From NCBI GenBank assembly GCA_905236975.1, contig CAJOQU010000193.1:1-8333 (forward strand): a stretch of DNA of 8,333 nucleotides, read 5' to 3'. The notes below the pieces were generated by a model, which ran no database searches, was not told the DNA's origin, and saw only the letters and a list, made by a program, of their open reading frames with translations. Below, in pieces: positions 1-5,296 of this stretch (position 1 is its first letter; each line of letters opens with the position of its first letter). Source of the DNA: an uncultured Clostridia bacterium (GTDB taxonomy: Bacteria; Bacillota; Clostridia; Oscillospirales; Acutalibacteraceae). A program made the translations under genes and the position numbers.

Positions 1-63
1 ATATTACCTGTTTGGGCTGATTTTGCCATGTATAATTTATTAGCTGCAATCAAAATATGTTCC

Positions 64-92
64 GCGGGAGCCGATTGGCTCCCGCTTTGTTG
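64..92 (+). terminator. Hairpin terminator of an upstream plus-strand gene
   Basis: A perfect 9-bp stem, GCGGGAGCC at 64-72 and GGCTCCCGC at 77-85 with a GATT loop, is followed by the short U-rich stretch TTTGTTG. The T-run is weak, but the stem is GC-rich and perfect. No T-run follows the hairpin on the minus strand, so it most likely ends a plus-strand gene lying mostly outside the window. One plus frame from position 2 encodes 13 mostly hydrophobic residues and stops at TAG 41-43, which could be the tail of a membrane protein; this is too short to call. The rest of 1-206 shows nothing I can support. Confidence 0.5.
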
Positions 93-206
93 AGGATAGA
101 CTTGTTTGAAAAAATCTGCGGGGCGTAACCGTGTTGTTTGCTTGCCGACACGCAGACAGACGACTACGGACGGCTGTTGTCGCCCTTGATTTGGAAAGTT
201 GTTGCC

Positions 207-1016
207 TTAATTCGAGCAGCCGCAGGAATTTCCTACATGCTCAGGGCGCGGCGGGAAGAAGTCGTCGGTCGGAAAACTGATGCGGCGGAAGGTATCGCAG
301 GGCTGATCGGTTGAATCGTCACACTGTTTTTCGGGAATGCAGAAATCATACACCGGAATAAGCATCTGCACATTGCGGATCAACTGTACAATACTGAACA
401 TCCCGATCGACGCATACACGGTCGGCGCGCCGACTTGCAGATCGGTGACAACATTGCCGCCCATGACCTTGGTCACCTTATCGGGAATAAAGCGAACGCT
501 TTCATAGCAGTCGTGAATGTGACCGAGCCTTGCCGAAAGCGGCACCGGGTCAACCGCCTGTACCACGCACTTCGGCATATTTGAGCTTTGGTTGGCCAGT
601 GTAGAGGATTCTTCGGAATCCGCTACTGTGTTGGAAAAGGTCTTCACATTGCCGCAGCTGCCGAACAAAATGACCTTTTTGCTGTAAGACGCAATGCCTT
701 TGATCTCCTTCGGTTCGCAATAAGGCTTTGAGAATACGTCAAACCCAAGTAGGAAGAAGAAGGTCAAATCACAAGAGTAGAAGCCCTTGTTGTAATTGAC
801 CGGCTCAACATCGATGTACACGTTGATTACTTCCGCTGTTTTCAGGCGAACGCTCACCGCGCCGGCAATGACCGACTGGTCATTCGGCAGGAAAAAACAT
901 CGCAGATCTTCAAGACAATCGCGATCACAGCAAGAATCATAAACTCTGCCCGCGTCGATACAAACGGCCTCTTTAAAGCCGTTGTCGTCAGGGCAGTCGT
1001 TTCTTATATCTGCCAT
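207..1016 (-). CDS. Cysteine-rich conserved clostridial protein of unknown function
   Basis: A 269-residue soluble protein with no signal peptide or clear membrane segment. It has 16 cysteines, grouped in an N-terminal cluster (C8, C19, C29, C30, C34, C40) around a CCDRDCLEDLR motif at 29-39, a middle set (C82, C100, C121, C150, C170) and a C-terminal group (C226, C232, C240, C265, C267). The pattern of an N-terminal CIDAxRVYDSC-type segment followed by beta-rich sequence resembles hypothetical proteins I have seen in many Clostridia, but I know of no assigned function. The ATG at 1016 is fixed by a perfect AGGAGG (complement of 1025-1030) 8 nt upstream. A possible sigma-K promoter lies further upstream. 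Cysteine richness plus that promoter would fit a spore coat or mother-cell protein; this is inference only. The gene is monocistronic in the window. Confidence 0.85.
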   Translation of the reverse strand: MADIRNDCPDDNGFKEAVCIDAGRVYDSCCDRDCLEDLRCFFLPNDQSVIAGAVSVRLKTAEVINVYIDVEPVNYNKGFYSCDLTFFFLLGFDVFSKPYCEPKEIKGIASYSKKVILFGSCGNVKTFSNTVADSEESSTLANQSSNMPKCVVQAVDPVPLSARLGHIHDCYESVRFIPDKVTKVMGGNVVTDLQVGAPTVYASIGMFSIVQLIRNVQMLIPVYDFCIPEKQCDDSTDQPCDTFRRISFPTDDFFPPRPEHVGNSCGCSN

Positions 1017-1073
1017 TATAATAGCCTCCTAAAAAAAATTGAAGTTATCGGATAAAAACCTACCTTCAATAAC

Positions 1074-1099
1074 AGCATATGAAAGGTTTTCAATTCGGT
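1074..1099 (-). promoter_or_regulatory. Possible sigma-K-type promoter for the cysteine-rich gene
   Basis: On the minus strand, a CACC-context AC (1099-1098) lies exactly 16 nt before CATATGCT (1081-1074). This fits the known sigma-K pattern of AC, 16-17 nt, CATANNNT. Transcription would start near 1067 and give a leader of about 50 nt ending in the AGGAGG site. The motif is short and could occur by chance. A sigma-A alternative (TTGAAA at 1094-1089 with a TATTGA-like -10) is also present but matches less well. Confidence 0.35.
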
Positions 1100-1200
1100 G
1101 AAAAGCTTCATGAAAACAGGAAACTTTCAAGATGTGTCCTTTTATGTCGGGCATGTCTTTTTTTAAACTGATCTTGCCATAGATGCAAGGAGTGATGAAT

Positions 1201-1494
1201 TTGGAAGAACATATCACTGAGCGGTTGGCCATTTGCGAGGCCAACGACTCCAATATTTTTCATCAACTGAACGAGATCAAGTCCGAGGTGAAGGATATTC
1301 GCCGCCTGACCAGCGCTGTGGAAAAAATCGCCGTTCAAACCAAAAACTCGGCCGATAAGATCAACAGCATTGATAAGCGACTGGATTCGGTAGAAAAGCT
1401 GCCGTCTGACGATCTGCGTTATTACCGCCGGTTTATCATTACCACCCTAATCGGCGCGGTGCTGGGCGTGGCTGCCGCTATTTTGTTTAAATAA
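1201..1494 (+). CDS. XhlA-like coiled-coil, C-terminally membrane-anchored protein
   Basis: A 97-residue protein with the architecture of phage XhlA/haemolysin-type lysis accessory proteins. A hydrophilic, heptad-rich helical region covers about residues 17-66, then a short charged linker, a YYRR membrane-flanking motif and a single C-terminal transmembrane helix at about 78-96, ending in FK. In PBSX-type phages XhlA works with a holin at the membrane to expose the cell wall to endolysin. The start is debatable: AAGGAG at 1187-1192 is 8 nt before a TTG at 1201, but only 2 nt before an in-frame ATG at 1195, and the ATG at 1183 has no ribosome binding site, so I favour TTG. The holin gene follows 13 nt downstream. 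No endolysin or structural phage gene is present. Confidence 0.7.
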   Translation: MEEHITERLAICEANDSNIFHQLNEIKSEVKDIRRLTSAVEKIAVQTKNSADKINSIDKRLDSVEKLPSDDLRYYRRFIITTLIGAVLGVAAAILFK

Positions 1495-1507
1495 TGGAGG
1501 GAAAATC

Positions 1508-1708
1508 ATGAAAGAGAAAATCATCAACTGGCTCAAGGCGGCCGCCGTTCGCGCAGTCAAAACAGTGGCACAGACCGCCATTGCCACCATCGGCACTTCC
1601 ACCGTGCTGTTTTGGGTGGATTGGAAACTGGTGCTGTCCACCGCGCTTTTGGCGGGGGTGCTGTCTCTGTTAATGTCGCTTGCAGGTCTGCCCGAGGCGG
1701 AGTTGTAA
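1508..1708 (+). CDS. r1t-type phage holin
   Basis: A 66-residue membrane protein. A basic amphipathic N-terminus (MKEKIINWLKAAAVRAVK) leads into two hydrophobic segments, about residues 17-35 and 40-60, separated by the turn WVDW, with a short acidic tail PEAEL. The size and the KEKIxNWLKAAxVRAxKTxAQT opening match the r1t-like phage holin family, which makes pores that release endolysin at the end of infection. GGAGG at 1496-1500 stands 7 nt before the ATG. It forms a two-gene unit with the XhlA-like gene and ends at a bidirectional terminator. With no prophage around it, this is probably a phage remnant or a domesticated holin; whether it is still used is not visible. Confidence 0.8.
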   Translation: MKEKIINWLKAAAVRAVKTVAQTAIATIGTSTVLFWVDWKLVLSTALLAGVLSLLMSLAGLPEAEL

Positions 1709-1725
1709 AAGCAATCATTACGGTT

Positions 1726-1788
1726 AAAAAATCCCCTTGCCGCTTCTTGTCAAAGTGATCGACAAAAGCGACAGGGGGATCATTTTAT
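1726..1788. terminator. Bidirectional terminator between holin and mutY
   Basis: A long stem formed by 1731-1750 and 1761-1780 pairs ATCCCC at one end with GGGGAT at the other and continues inward through CGCTT and TTGTC to GACAA and AAGCG. It has one C-A mismatch, one wobble and one bulge. On the plus strand it is followed by CATTTTATTA; on the minus strand by TTTTTTAA (complement of 1724-1731). It therefore ends both convergent units. The mutY stop codon (1780-1782) sits at the outer edge of the stem. Confidence 0.85.
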
Positions 1789-2832
1789 TAAGGAAGTAAA
1801 TGCGCGAAACGCCGTGGGAATGGCATACTGCGTGAGGATTTCCTCCGCTGTTTTCCAAACAAAATCGCCGCCCGGTTGCTCACAGGTGACAAGGTATCCG
1901 GTCATGTGCCACTCCACATGGGTGAAAATATGCTTGGCTTTGCCACAGGGGGTAACGGCAAGGGGGTGCAGGCCGCACTCGCGCAGGTATGACTCGATCT
2001 CCTGCATGGTCGCGTGGCCGGGAATGTTCGGAAATTCCCACAAATTGGCAAGCAACCCCGAGGAATCGCGGCGGTGCAGGGCGTAGCGCCCGTCACACAA
2101 AAGCAAAAACACCGATTTTCGTTCGATCTTGCGGGCTTTTTTCGGGCTCTTCACGGGAAAATCCATGGCCACGCCCCGGCTGTGGGCGCGGCAGCAGCCC
2201 TGAAGCGGGCAGATTTCACACCGCGGCACGGCGTTCGGCAGGCAGACCGTTTCGCCAAGCTCCATGATACCTTGGGTCAGGTCAGACGCATCCTGTCCCG
2301 CGGGATAGATGGCGCGCAGTTGCTCGGTCATGGCTTTGCGCGTGGCCGGGAGCATGATATCATCCGGACAGGCGGCTACGCGGGACAAGACCCGCAGAAC
2401 GTTGCCGTCTACGGCCGGTTCCGGCTTGCCGTAAGCGATCGAGGCGATGGCGCCGGCAGTATAGTCTCCAATACCGGGGAGCTTTTTTAATTCCGCCGCC
2501 GTTTGGGGCAGGCGGCCGCCGTGGTCGCGTATGATCTGCCCGGCTGCTTTTTTTAAATTACGGGCGCGGCTGTAATAGCCCAGCCCCTCCCAATATTTTA
2601 AAAGACGGTCTTCGTCGGTTTCGGCCAGAGTTTGCACATCGGGAAATGCTCTTAAAAACCGGTCATAGTAAGGAATAACCGCTTCGATACGGGTTTGCTG
2701 GAGCATGATCTCCGAAATCCATACATGATAAGGGGTGGGCTCCGCACGCCACGGCATAATCCGTTTGTTGGCATGGTACCATATTACCAGTGCGTTTGCC
2801 ACTTGAGCAAAAAGTTCTTTTTCTTGTTTCAC
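1780..2832 (-). CDS. mutY: A/G-specific adenine DNA glycosylase MutY
   Basis: A 350-residue base-excision repair enzyme that removes adenine mispaired with 8-oxoguanine. The catalytic Glu41 lies in SEIMLQQT, the helix-hairpin-helix is LPGIGDYTAGAI (118-129) and the catalytic Asp142 is in VDGNVLRVLSR. The iron-sulfur cysteines are C197, C205, C208 and C213 or C214, giving C-X7-C-X2-C-X4/5-C, one residue longer in the first gap than the classical C-X6-C. A C-terminal NUDIX-like 8-oxoG recognition domain spans about 235-345 and contains LWEFPN (264-269) and an FTH triad (303-305) where FSH is usual. The start is GTG at 2832, supported by AAAGGA (complement of 2840-2845) 7 nt upstream. Length is normal for the family and all key residues are present, so the enzyme should be active. 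Confidence 0.96.
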   Translation of the reverse strand: MKQEKELFAQVANALVIWYHANKRIMPWRAEPTPYHVWISEIMLQQTRIEAVIPYYDRFLRAFPDVQTLAETDEDRLLKYWEGLGYYSRARNLKKAAGQIIRDHGGRLPQTAAELKKLPGIGDYTAGAIASIAYGKPEPAVDGNVLRVLSRVAACPDDIMLPATRKAMTEQLRAIYPAGQDASDLTQGIMELGETVCLPNAVPRCEICPLQGCCRAHSRGVAMDFPVKSPKKARKIERKSVFLLLCDGRYALHRRDSSGLLANLWEFPNIPGHATMQEIESYLRECGLHPLAVTPCGKAKHIFTHVEWHMTGYLVTCEQPGGDFVWKTAEEILTQYAIPTAFRAFTSLIK

Positions 2833-2867
2833 GGTTTAATCCTTTCTGCAATAAGGCGTGAAAGAAC

Positions 2868-2898
2868 GACAAAACAGCCGATTGTCGGGCGTTTTGTC
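2868..2898 (-). promoter_or_regulatory. Hairpin in the mutY 5' leader
   Basis: GACAAAAC (2868-2875) and GTTTTGTC (2891-2898) form a perfect 8-bp outer stem. Inside it CCGA (2878-2881) pairs with TCGG (2885-2888) around a TTG loop, with small bulges between the two helices. On the minus strand the hairpin lies in the transcribed leader between the mutY promoter and its ribosome binding site and is followed by the partly U-rich GTTCTTTC. It may be a weak attenuator or a stabilising leader structure; no ligand-binding motif is recognised. Confidence 0.4.
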
Positions 2899-2929
2899 CT
2901 GATCGAGTGTAAGCCAAGGAATATCATAT

Positions 2930-2958
2930 AGTATAGCATATCAACAGAAATTTTACAA
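2930..2958 (-). promoter_or_regulatory. Sigma-A promoter of mutY
   Basis: On the minus strand TTGTAA (complement of 2953-2958) is followed after exactly 17 nt by TATACT (complement of 2930-2935), a 4/6 and 5/6 match to TTGACA and TATAAT. The surrounding DNA is AT-rich. The promoter would give a leader of about 90 nt before the GTG start of mutY, containing the hairpin at 2868-2898. Confidence 0.55.
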
Positions 2959-2972
2959 ACACAAAATGGTGA

Positions 2973-3224
2973 ACAGCTCTTTCGGGGGGAAAAATTCTTA
3001 GGAACAGGGGGGAAGTTTATGTTTTCGGACACTTCGGCGGCTTTGAGAATGAAACCGATAAATCGCTTGATGTCAACGGTGACGGCGAAGTCGATGTGCG
3101 GGATCTGGTATCGTTGAAGAAGCTGTTAGCCGCATCGACGGACAGCGAGGAAACCGAAGAAAACACCGATGAGCAGGAAATTGAGGTCGAATCGGCCGCT
3201 GTTGACCGCCGAGAGGTTTTTTGA
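2973..3224 (+). pseudogene. Truncated dockerin-like C-terminal fragment
   Basis: An open frame bounded by TGA at 2970-2972 and TGA at 3222-3224, with no ATG, GTG or TTG start preceded by a ribosome binding site. Its middle encodes DVNGDGEVDVRDLVSLKKLL (3069-3128). This is a textbook type I dockerin calcium loop, with Asp/Asn ligands at spacing D-x-N-x-D-G-x-V-D-x-x-D, followed by its F-helix. A very acidic tail, rich in Glu and Asp, then leads to the stop. Dockerins normally have two such segments at the end of a large secreted enzyme and attach it to a cohesin scaffold. Here only one loop remains and everything upstream is gone, so it reads as the 3' relic of a deleted gene. It could instead be a very short gene with a start I cannot recognise. 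Confidence 0.6.
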
Positions 3225-3261
3225 ACAAGAGGCTGTTGCCGTTCCGATTATCGGATTGAGC

Positions 3262-3284
3262 TGCCCCCTGTCAAGTAGACAGGC
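3262..3284. repeat. Possible insertion-sequence end (CTGTC-AAGTA-GACAG)
   Basis: A run of five C is followed by CTGTC (3268-3272), AAGTA and GACAG (3278-3282), a short inverted repeat. Read on the minus strand it is TGTCTACTTGACAGGGGGC, which resembles terminal inverted repeats I associate with IS3-family elements in gut Firmicutes. There is no transposase and no second end in the window, so at most this is a remnant. The identification is from memory and weak. Confidence 0.25.
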
Positions 3285-3305
3285 AAAATAATTATAATGA
3301 ACAAC

Positions 3306-3370
3306 AGATAGCCCGGTAGGGTGACTGACCGAGGCGCACAGCGCCGAAGGAAGGCCCTACCGGGCTATCT
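3306..3370. repeat. 65-nt compound palindrome, candidate miniature repeat or structured RNA
   Basis: A perfect 16-bp inverted repeat joins AGATAGCCCGGTAGGG (3306-3321) to its exact complement at 3355-3370. The 33-nt interior carries a second perfect hairpin, GGCGC (3333-3337), ACA, GCGCC (3341-3345), with CC (3329-3330) able to pair GG (3349-3350) across a purine-rich GA/GAA internal loop. No T-run follows on either strand, so it is not a normal intrinsic terminator. The perfection of the arms suggests recent mobility or selection on the structure. It lies in gene-free DNA between the dockerin relic and the sugar operon promoter. Confidence 0.7.
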
Positions 3371-3485
3371 TGCGCCGCTGATCTTCCGCGGACCGACTTG
3401 CGGATTGCTTGTCTTTATATACGATTCATAGAGTTATAAAGGCGTCTCGTAAAGGATTCTACTTATAAAATCTTAAAAAAATAGG

Positions 3486-3514
3486 TTTACCGCGTGGTGG
3501 AAACGTTTTATAAT
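3486..3514 (+). promoter_or_regulatory. Sigma-A promoter of the sugar operon with candidate operator
   Basis: TTTACC (3486-3491) is followed after exactly 17 nt by a perfect TATAAT (3509-3514); transcription would start near 3521, about 25 nt before the first ATG. The spacer carries the perfect palindrome AAACGTTT (3501-3508) next to the -10 box. A second imperfect dyad, GTTTACC with GGAAAC (3485-3503), overlaps the -35. Either could be an operator for the HTH domain encoded by the first gene. The sequence TGGAAACGTTTTAT (3498-3511) also partly resembles a CcpA cre site but departs from that consensus at several positions. Confidence 0.75.
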
Positions 3515-3545
3515 AGAGACAGGAACTTTGAAACGAGGTGTTGGT

Positions 3546-4760
3546 ATGGACGCAAAAAGCATTGGCGCTTCTATTGCAAATCTGCGAAAAAAATGCGGGC
3601 TTACACAGTCCCAGTTGGCACAAAAACTGCATGTAAGCGATAAAGCCGTAAGCCGATGGGAGAGCGGCGCGGGTTATCCTGAAATCACGCAGTTTCCGGC
3701 TTTGGCGGCGGTGTTTGGCGTGACGGTAGATTACCTGATGACCGGGAAACGCAGAGGCATCGCCATTGCGGGAAACATATTGAGCGATATTGTAAAAACG
3801 GTAGACTGCTACCCGAAGATCGGTATGCTGGCCAATATTGTGGATATTAGCCGGGCGGTGGGCGGCTGCGTGCCGAATACGGCGATCGACCTTGCAAAAA
3901 TTGACCGCAGCGTTCCTGTCTCCGCCATCGGCAAGATCGGAGACGATGAATACGGCCGGTTTGTTCTTTCCCAAATGAGCCGGTATGGGATAGACTGCGA
4001 GCAGGTATCCATTTCTCCCGATAAGCCGACCAGCTTCAGCGACGTGATCAGTCTGCCGACGGGGGAACGCACCTTTTTCCATGCGCGCGGCTCGAACGCA
4101 CAGTTTTCCCCGAAGGATATCGACCTGTCCGCGCTCGGGTGCGAGATTCTGCATATCGGGTACATTTTGCTGCTCGATGAATTTGACTGCGAGGACGCGG
4201 AATACGGTACCGTGATGGCCCGCTTTTTACACGATGCGCAGGCGGTCGGCATCAAAACCTCGGTCGATGTGGTGAGTGACAGCAAAGCGGATTACAAAGC
4301 CAAAATTCTGCCGGTACTGCCCTATTGTGATTTCTTCATTGTAAACGAGATCGAAAGCGCCATGCTTTCCGATCTGCCGCCTTACCGGGAGGACGGCAGC
4401 CTATATACGGAAAACATACAAAAAACCATGGAGCTGATCGCCCGTGCCGGCGTCGGCAGAAAAGTCGTGATCCACTGTAAGGACGCGGGCTTTTGTTATG
4501 ATGTTCCCACGGGGAACTTTACAGTCGTTCCCTCCCTGCAGATCCCGCCTGAAAAAATTAAGGGAAGTGTTGGCGCGGGGGACGCCTTCTGCGCCGGCTG
4601 TCTTTACGGGTTCTACAATGGATATGACGACCATCGCGTTTTGGAATTTGCTTCCGCGGCTGCGGCCTGTAACCTCTTTTCTGAAAACTCCGTAGACGGA
4701 ATGGAAGGCAAAGATGAAATAGAAGCATTGGCAAATCTATACGGGAGGAAAACACTATGA
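3546..4760 (+). CDS. XRE-family HTH domain fused to a PfkB-family sugar kinase
   Basis: A 404-residue fusion. Residues about 8-66 form a Cro/C1-type helix-turn-helix (LRKKCGLTQSQLAQKLHVSD, then KAVSRWESG and a VTVDYLMTG end). A complete PfkB/ribokinase domain follows from about 72: GNILSDIV (76-83), GGCVPNTAIDLAKI (106-119), the IGKIGDDEYGRF motif (128-139), the NEIE magnesium motif (267-270) and SVGAGDAF (341-348) with the anion hole and catalytic base Asp346. PfkB kinases phosphorylate sugars such as fructose, tagatose phosphate or ribose; the substrate here is unknown. The ATG at 3546 follows GAGGTG (3535-3540); an in-frame TTG at 3528 lies upstream of that ribosome site and is unlikely. 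It is first in the operon, overlapping the isomerase by 4 nt. I infer that the HTH represses or activates its own promoter in response to the kinase substrate. Confidence 0.93.
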   Translation: MDAKSIGASIANLRKKCGLTQSQLAQKLHVSDKAVSRWESGAGYPEITQFPALAAVFGVTVDYLMTGKRRGIAIAGNILSDIVKTVDCYPKIGMLANIVDISRAVGGCVPNTAIDLAKIDRSVPVSAIGKIGDDEYGRFVLSQMSRYGIDCEQVSISPDKPTSFSDVISLPTGERTFFHARGSNAQFSPKDIDLSALGCEILHIGYILLLDEFDCEDAEYGTVMARFLHDAQAVGIKTSVDVVSDSKADYKAKILPVLPYCDFFIVNEIESAMLSDLPPYREDGSLYTENIQKTMELIARAGVGRKVVIHCKDAGFCYDVPTGNFTVVPSLQIPPEKIKGSVGAGDAFCAGCLYGFYNGYDDHRVLEFASAAAACNLFSENSVDGMEGKDEIEALANLYGRKTL

Positions 4761-5293
4761 CAAGAACAGAGTACGACGCACAGGTACAAAAAGCACTGGC
4801 ACTGTATGAAAAAGCACACATTGTGCTGACAGAGGAAGAAAAGCAGAACATTGAGGTGGTTGATTTCGGTAAGGGCATGGTAAACGATTTAGGGCTGCAG
4901 CTTGTAGTCTACATCAATACCGACCGCGTTTGCGCAAAGGAAATGGTGTTACTGCCGGGACAGACCTGCCCCGAGCATATGCACATTCCGACAAACGGAA
5001 TGCCCGGAAAGGAAGAAACCTTCCGCTGCCGTTACGGAAAGGTTTATCTGTATGTAGCGGGCGAAAAGAATACGGACGCAATCAAGGCCAAGCTGCCGCC
5101 GAGCGATGTTTCCGTTTTTCATGAAATCGTGTTAAATCCCGGCGAACAGTACACCATCAACCCGGAAACCTGGCATTGGTTCCAGGCAGCGGAGGACGGC
5201 GCGGTGATCTCGGAATTTTCCACCCGCAGTACAGATGAAACCGATATTTTCACGGATAAAACCTTAGTAAGAGAAGTTGTAATCGAGGGATAA
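4757..5293 (+). CDS. D-lyxose/D-mannose-type cupin sugar isomerase
   Basis: A 178-residue single-domain cupin of the D-lyxose isomerase family (formerly DUF1498, Bacillus subtilis YdaE-like), whose members interconvert D-lyxose/D-xylulose and D-mannose/D-fructose using a divalent metal. The predicted metal ligands are visible: H74 and H76 in CPEHMHIP, E87 in the GKEETFRCRYG segment and H140 in ETWHWFQ. Typical cupin features follow (YLYVAGE, LNPGEQYTI, FSTRS). Size is normal for the short YdaE-like branch. The start ATG overlaps the kinase stop as ATGA, with GGGAGGA (4743-4749) 7 nt upstream, so the two genes are probably translationally coupled. In this operon it would supply the ketose for the kinase. 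Whether lyxose, mannose or another aldose is the true substrate cannot be told from sequence. Confidence 0.88.
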   Translation: MTRTEYDAQVQKALALYEKAHIVLTEEEKQNIEVVDFGKGMVNDLGLQLVVYINTDRVCAKEMVLLPGQTCPEHMHIPTNGMPGKEETFRCRYGKVYLYVAGEKNTDAIKAKLPPSDVSVFHEIVLNPGEQYTINPETWHWFQAAEDGAVISEFSTRSTDETDIFTDKTLVREVVIEG

Positions 5294-5296
5294 AAA

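Noticed and set aside
2014..2490. 158-residue plus-strand open frame inside mutY
   Set aside because: Antisense to the conserved catalytic core of mutY, rich in Arg and Gly in a way typical of shadow frames, no ribosome site and no recognisable domain.
3306..3370. Reading the palindrome as an intrinsic terminator
   Set aside because: Neither strand has a T-run after the stem, and no intact gene ends just before it.
3498..3511. CcpA cre site in the sugar operon promoter
   Set aside because: TGGAAACGTTTTAT has the central CG and flanking A/T pattern but misses several consensus positions; kept only as a remark, since an HTH operator is the simpler explanation.
3528..3545. Upstream TTG start for the HTH-kinase adding six residues
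   Set aside because: The ribosome binding site GAGGTG would lie inside the coding sequence; the ATG at 3546 is correctly spaced and starts at a normal HTH N-terminus.
3459..4154. 231-residue minus-strand open frame
   Set aside because: Antisense to the HTH and kinase coding sequence; no ribosome site and no family resemblance.
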